DNA of 64,000 nucleotides from Lautropia sp. (lineage in GTDB: Bacteria > Pseudomonadota > Gammaproteobacteria > Burkholderiales > Burkholderiaceae_E). The stretch is from the NCBI GenBank assembly GCA_030532895.1, contig JAUNKF010000001.1:124001-188000 (forward strand). Direction: 5' to 3'. Every line of letters starts with the position of its first letter. Positions within the stretch are counted from its first letter, which is position 1. Below are positions 61,825 to 64,000 of this stretch, in pieces. The notes below the pieces were generated by a model. The model searched no databases, was not told where the DNA came from, and saw nothing but the letters and a program-made list of their open reading frames with translations. Position numbers and translations under genes: made by a program.

Positions 61825-63396
61825 ATGCAACGCAACAAGGCAATCGAACAGCTCAAAACCCGCGATGAGTGGGATGTGGTGGTGATTGGCGGCGGTGCAA
61901 CAGGTCTTGGGGTGGCGCTGGATGCCGCCACCCGCGGTTTCTCAACCCTGCTGCTGGAAGCCTACGACTTTGCCAAGGGCACTTCCAGCCGCTCGACGAA
62001 GCTGGTTCATGGCGGCGTTCGCTATCTGGCACAGGGTTATGTGGATCTGGTTCGGGAGGCGCTGCGTGAGCGTGGTCGCCTCGCCCGGAATGCACCGCAT
62101 CTGTTCAAGACCCAGGCATTCATCATTCCTGGCGAGAAATGGTGGACGGCCCCCTACTACACCTTCGGGCTGTGGATGTATGACCGCCTCTCGGGCAAAC
62201 TCAGCATCGGCAAGACCCGGCACCTGTCTCAAACCGAAGCGCGTCAGCGCCTCTCGGGCGTGAAGGACGACAAGCTGCACGCTGGCGTATGCTACTTCGA
62301 CGGGCAGTTTGACGACGCCCGCCTGGCTGTCTGCCTCGCGCAGACCGTGGTCGACAACGGCGGGGTCGTCATCAACCATTGTCCGGTCACGGGGCTGTTG
62401 AAGAACGCTGCCGGCAAGATCGAAGGCGTCACCTGCCTGGACGAGCTCAGTGACGAGTCGTATCAGTTGAAGGCTCGCTGTGTGATCAACGCCACCGGCG
62501 TCTTCACGAATCCGATCAGCGCGATGGATGAACCGGGCAGCCAGCCACCGATCATCCCGAGCCAGGGCATCCACCTGGTGCTCGATCGTGACTTCCTGCC
62601 GGGCGAGGATGCCCTGATGGTGCCCAAGACATCCGATGGCCGCGTGCTCTTTGCCGTGCCCTGGCATGGCAAGCTGGTCGTCGGCACGACCGACACGCTG
62701 ATCAAGGATGCTTCCTACGAGCCAAAGCCACTGGAGGAAGAAATCGACTTCATCCTGGCCACCGCCAAGGATTATCTGAAGCGTGCGCCAACCCGTGCCG
62801 ATGTCCGCAGCGTGTTCGTGGGCCTGCGCCCGCTGGCTGCACCGAAGGACAAGAACCAGTCGACGAAGGAAGTCTCCCGCAGCCACAAGGTCGAGATCAG
62901 CCCCTCGGGTCTGGTCAACATCGTGGGCGGCAAGTGGACGACCTATCGGCAGATGGCTGAAGACGCGGTGGACGACGCGATGAAGCACGGACTGCTGCCT
63001 CAGCGCCCATGCCAGACGCAAGAGCTGCGCCTGCATGGTTATGCCGGCACCCACCAGCATCTGGACGACACGCCGCTCACGCTCTACGGCAGCGACATGC
63101 GTTCGATCGAGGCGCTGGCCGCGAGCGACCCGGCGCTGGCCAAGCAGCTGCATCCCGAGTTCCCCTACACCTATGCCCAGGTGCAGTGGGCAATCGAGGC
63201 CGAGATGGCCGAAAGCCTCGAAGACATGCTGGCTCGCCGAATTCGGCTGCTCTTTCTCGACGCCAAAGCGGCCGAGGCGGTGGCCCCCGACGTGGCGTCC
63301 TTCATGGCACAGAAACTGGGCTGGAGTCCGGCCCGCGTGGCGGCCGAGGTAGAGGCGTTCCAGACGCTCGCACGTCAGTATCAGCTGGCGGCCTGA
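61825..63396 (+). CDS. glpD: Aerobic glycerol-3-phosphate dehydrogenase
   Basis: GlpD oxidises glycerol-3-phosphate to dihydroxyacetone phosphate and passes electrons to quinone at the membrane. The 523-residue protein has the FAD site WDVVVIGGGATGLGVALDAATRGFSTLLLE, the family segment SSRSTKLVHGGVRYLAQ, VINATGVFTNPI, and the C-terminal substrate block FVGLRPLAAPK...GLVNIVGGKWTTYR. AAAGGAAA precedes the ATG at 61825. It forms an operon with glpT. Confidence 0.95.
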   Translation: MQRNKAIEQLKTRDEWDVVVIGGGATGLGVALDAATRGFSTLLLEAYDFAKGTSSRSTKLVHGGVRYLAQGYVDLVREALRERGRLARNAPHLFKTQAFIIPGEKWWTAPYYTFGLWMYDRLSGKLSIGKTRHLSQTEARQRLSGVKDDKLHAGVCYFDGQFDDARLAVCLAQTVVDNGGVVINHCPVTGLLKNAAGKIEGVTCLDELSDESYQLKARCVINATGVFTNPISAMDEPGSQPPIIPSQGIHLVLDRDFLPGEDALMVPKTSDGRVLFAVPWHGKLVVGTTDTLIKDASYEPKPLEEEIDFILATAKDYLKRAPTRADVRSVFVGLRPLAAPKDKNQSTKEVSRSHKVEISPSGLVNIVGGKWTTYRQMAEDAVDDAMKHGLLPQRPCQTQELRLHGYAGTHQHLDDTPLTLYGSDMRSIEALAASDPALAKQLHPEFPYTYAQVQWAIEAEMAESLEDMLARRIRLLFLDAKAAEAVAPDVASFMAQKLGWSPARVAAEVEAFQTLARQYQLAA

Positions 63397-63585
63397 AGCT
63401 GTCTGTCGCCCATCTTGGCCAAAGTTGGCAGCTATCCACGGATGGAAGCTGATGGCGGCGAGTTGGGCGATTGAGCTGATATAAGCTGGCAACATGGCTG
63501 ATACAGGGTGAGTCAGCCGATTGTCGAAGCGCCTTCCCCTGCTGCCAACCAGACAGCAAGGCAAAGGGGTGGATGATTCAGCCAT

Positions 63586-63627
63586 GGCCGTGTCTTTGAG
63601 AAGCGATTCCCAAAGGCACGGCTTTTT
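63586..63627 (+). terminator. Rho-independent terminator of glpTD
   Basis: GCCGTGTCTTTG (63586-63597) pairs with CAAAGGCACGGC (63610-63621) with one wobble and a 12-base loop, followed by TTTTTT. It lies about 190 bases after glpD. The gap 63397-63797 otherwise holds no recognised gene or signal. Confidence 0.85.
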
Positions 63628-63797
63628 TGCGCTCGTGTCACGCCACCGTCGGCGCTCGATCAGCACTCAGACTGGCAACGCCCCTCTCCCAAACGGGCAA
63701 GACGCCACGAGCAATCAAGACAGGAACGCCACAAGGGAGTATCGTCATCGTCAGCGCACGCATCTGCACACCCACTTCCACAGCTCATAGCCCCCTT

Positions 63798-64000
63798 TTA
63801 TTTTCGCTGCAAATAGGATTGGAACACCTCGTCCGGCACCATTCGGCCGCCGGTGGCCCAGACCAAGTGCGTGGCACGCTGTGCCCGCTCGGGCGTGAGG
63901 CCGATACGCCGGTGGTAGTCGGCATCGCTCAGCACCGGCAACACGCCTGACAAACCTGCCAACGCGGAGGGTTCGAGCCGGATGCCTTCCAGCTCGAACA
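63798..64000 (-). CDS. dsdA: D-serine ammonia-lyase, C-terminal part
   Basis: The frame enters from the right edge and ends in TAA at the complement of 63798-63800. The last 67 residues match the C-terminus of DsdA: FELEGIRLEPSALAG, a tyrosine-containing middle, RATHLVWATGGRMVPDEVFQSYL. The enzyme uses PLP to convert D-serine to pyruvate and ammonia. It is convergent with glpTD. Confidence 0.92.
   Translation of the reverse strand, partial: FELEGIRLEPSALAGLSGVLPVLSDADYHRRIGLTPERAQRATHLVWATGGRMVPDEVFQSYLQRK

Noticed and set aside
1-64000. CRISPR arrays, insertion sequences, prophage or integrase
   Set aside because: No regular spaced repeats, transposase-like or integrase-like frames, or attachment-site duplications next to tRNA-Arg were seen.

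Overview
The window is a high-GC chromosomal segment of a betaproteobacterium, most likely Burkholderiales. The main evidence is the aceE-aceF-lpdA order with a lipoyl domain fused to E3, a proteasome-like gene of the betaproteobacterial BPH type inside that operon, a FixJ-type two-component pair divergent from aceE, and a bioM/bioN/bioY biotin transporter. There is no prophage, insertion sequence or CRISPR array. One tRNA gene (Arg, anticodon ACG) is present. The genus is not settled by sequence reading alone.

Layout. 1-9.4 kb is a small redox and stress region: the tail of a lipoprotein, azoR with a divergent LysR regulator, an OsmC-like protein, a full paralogue of the first lipoprotein, a TfoX-N protein, a VOC protein, a VapBC toxin-antitoxin pair, a nitroreductase, BluB, and an old yellow enzyme preceded by a quinone-reductase remnant. 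9.4-20.3 kb is the pyruvate dehydrogenase locus on the minus strand (aceE, aceF, BPH, lpdA), with a sensor kinase and response regulator divergent from aceE. 20.4-26 kb holds a DUF454 protein, tRNA-Arg, a DapA-family protein that lacks its catalytic lysine, a DUF4136 lipoprotein, an aspartoacylase-like protein and an exported SGNH hydrolase.

26.2-40.7 kb is the most notable part: a compact hybrid NRPS-PKS assembly line of two megasynthases, A-T-KS-AT-ACP-aminotransferase and C-A-T-C-T, followed by a Sfp-type phosphopantetheinyl transferase. My manual reading of the A-domain pockets gives a valine-like code and a glycine-like code. The predicted core is a valine extended by one malonate, aminated at the beta-keto carbon, then joined to glycine. 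There is no thioesterase or reductase, and the last C-T pair has no adenylation domain, so chain release and the final building block are open questions.

40.8-49.6 kb holds a solitary Bug-type binding protein, a DMT permease, and a biotin locus (bioM, an unrelated Rpn/DUF4351 nuclease gene, bioN, bioY) followed by an acyl-CoA ligase and an atypical thiolase, recalling the Bacillus subtilis yhfUTS operon. 49.5-64 kb is metabolic: DUF2442 and tandem-SnoaL genes, an aldehyde dehydrogenase, metY with a DMT-permease remnant behind it and a hairpin-rich leader before it, a tannase-family esterase, a bestrophin, a Dcu-type C4-dicarboxylate carrier, an ankyrin lipoprotein, glpT-glpD, and the 3' end of dsdA.

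Starts were chosen by ribosome-binding sites and family N-termini. They differ from the longest open frame for many genes, and the uncertain ones are flagged.
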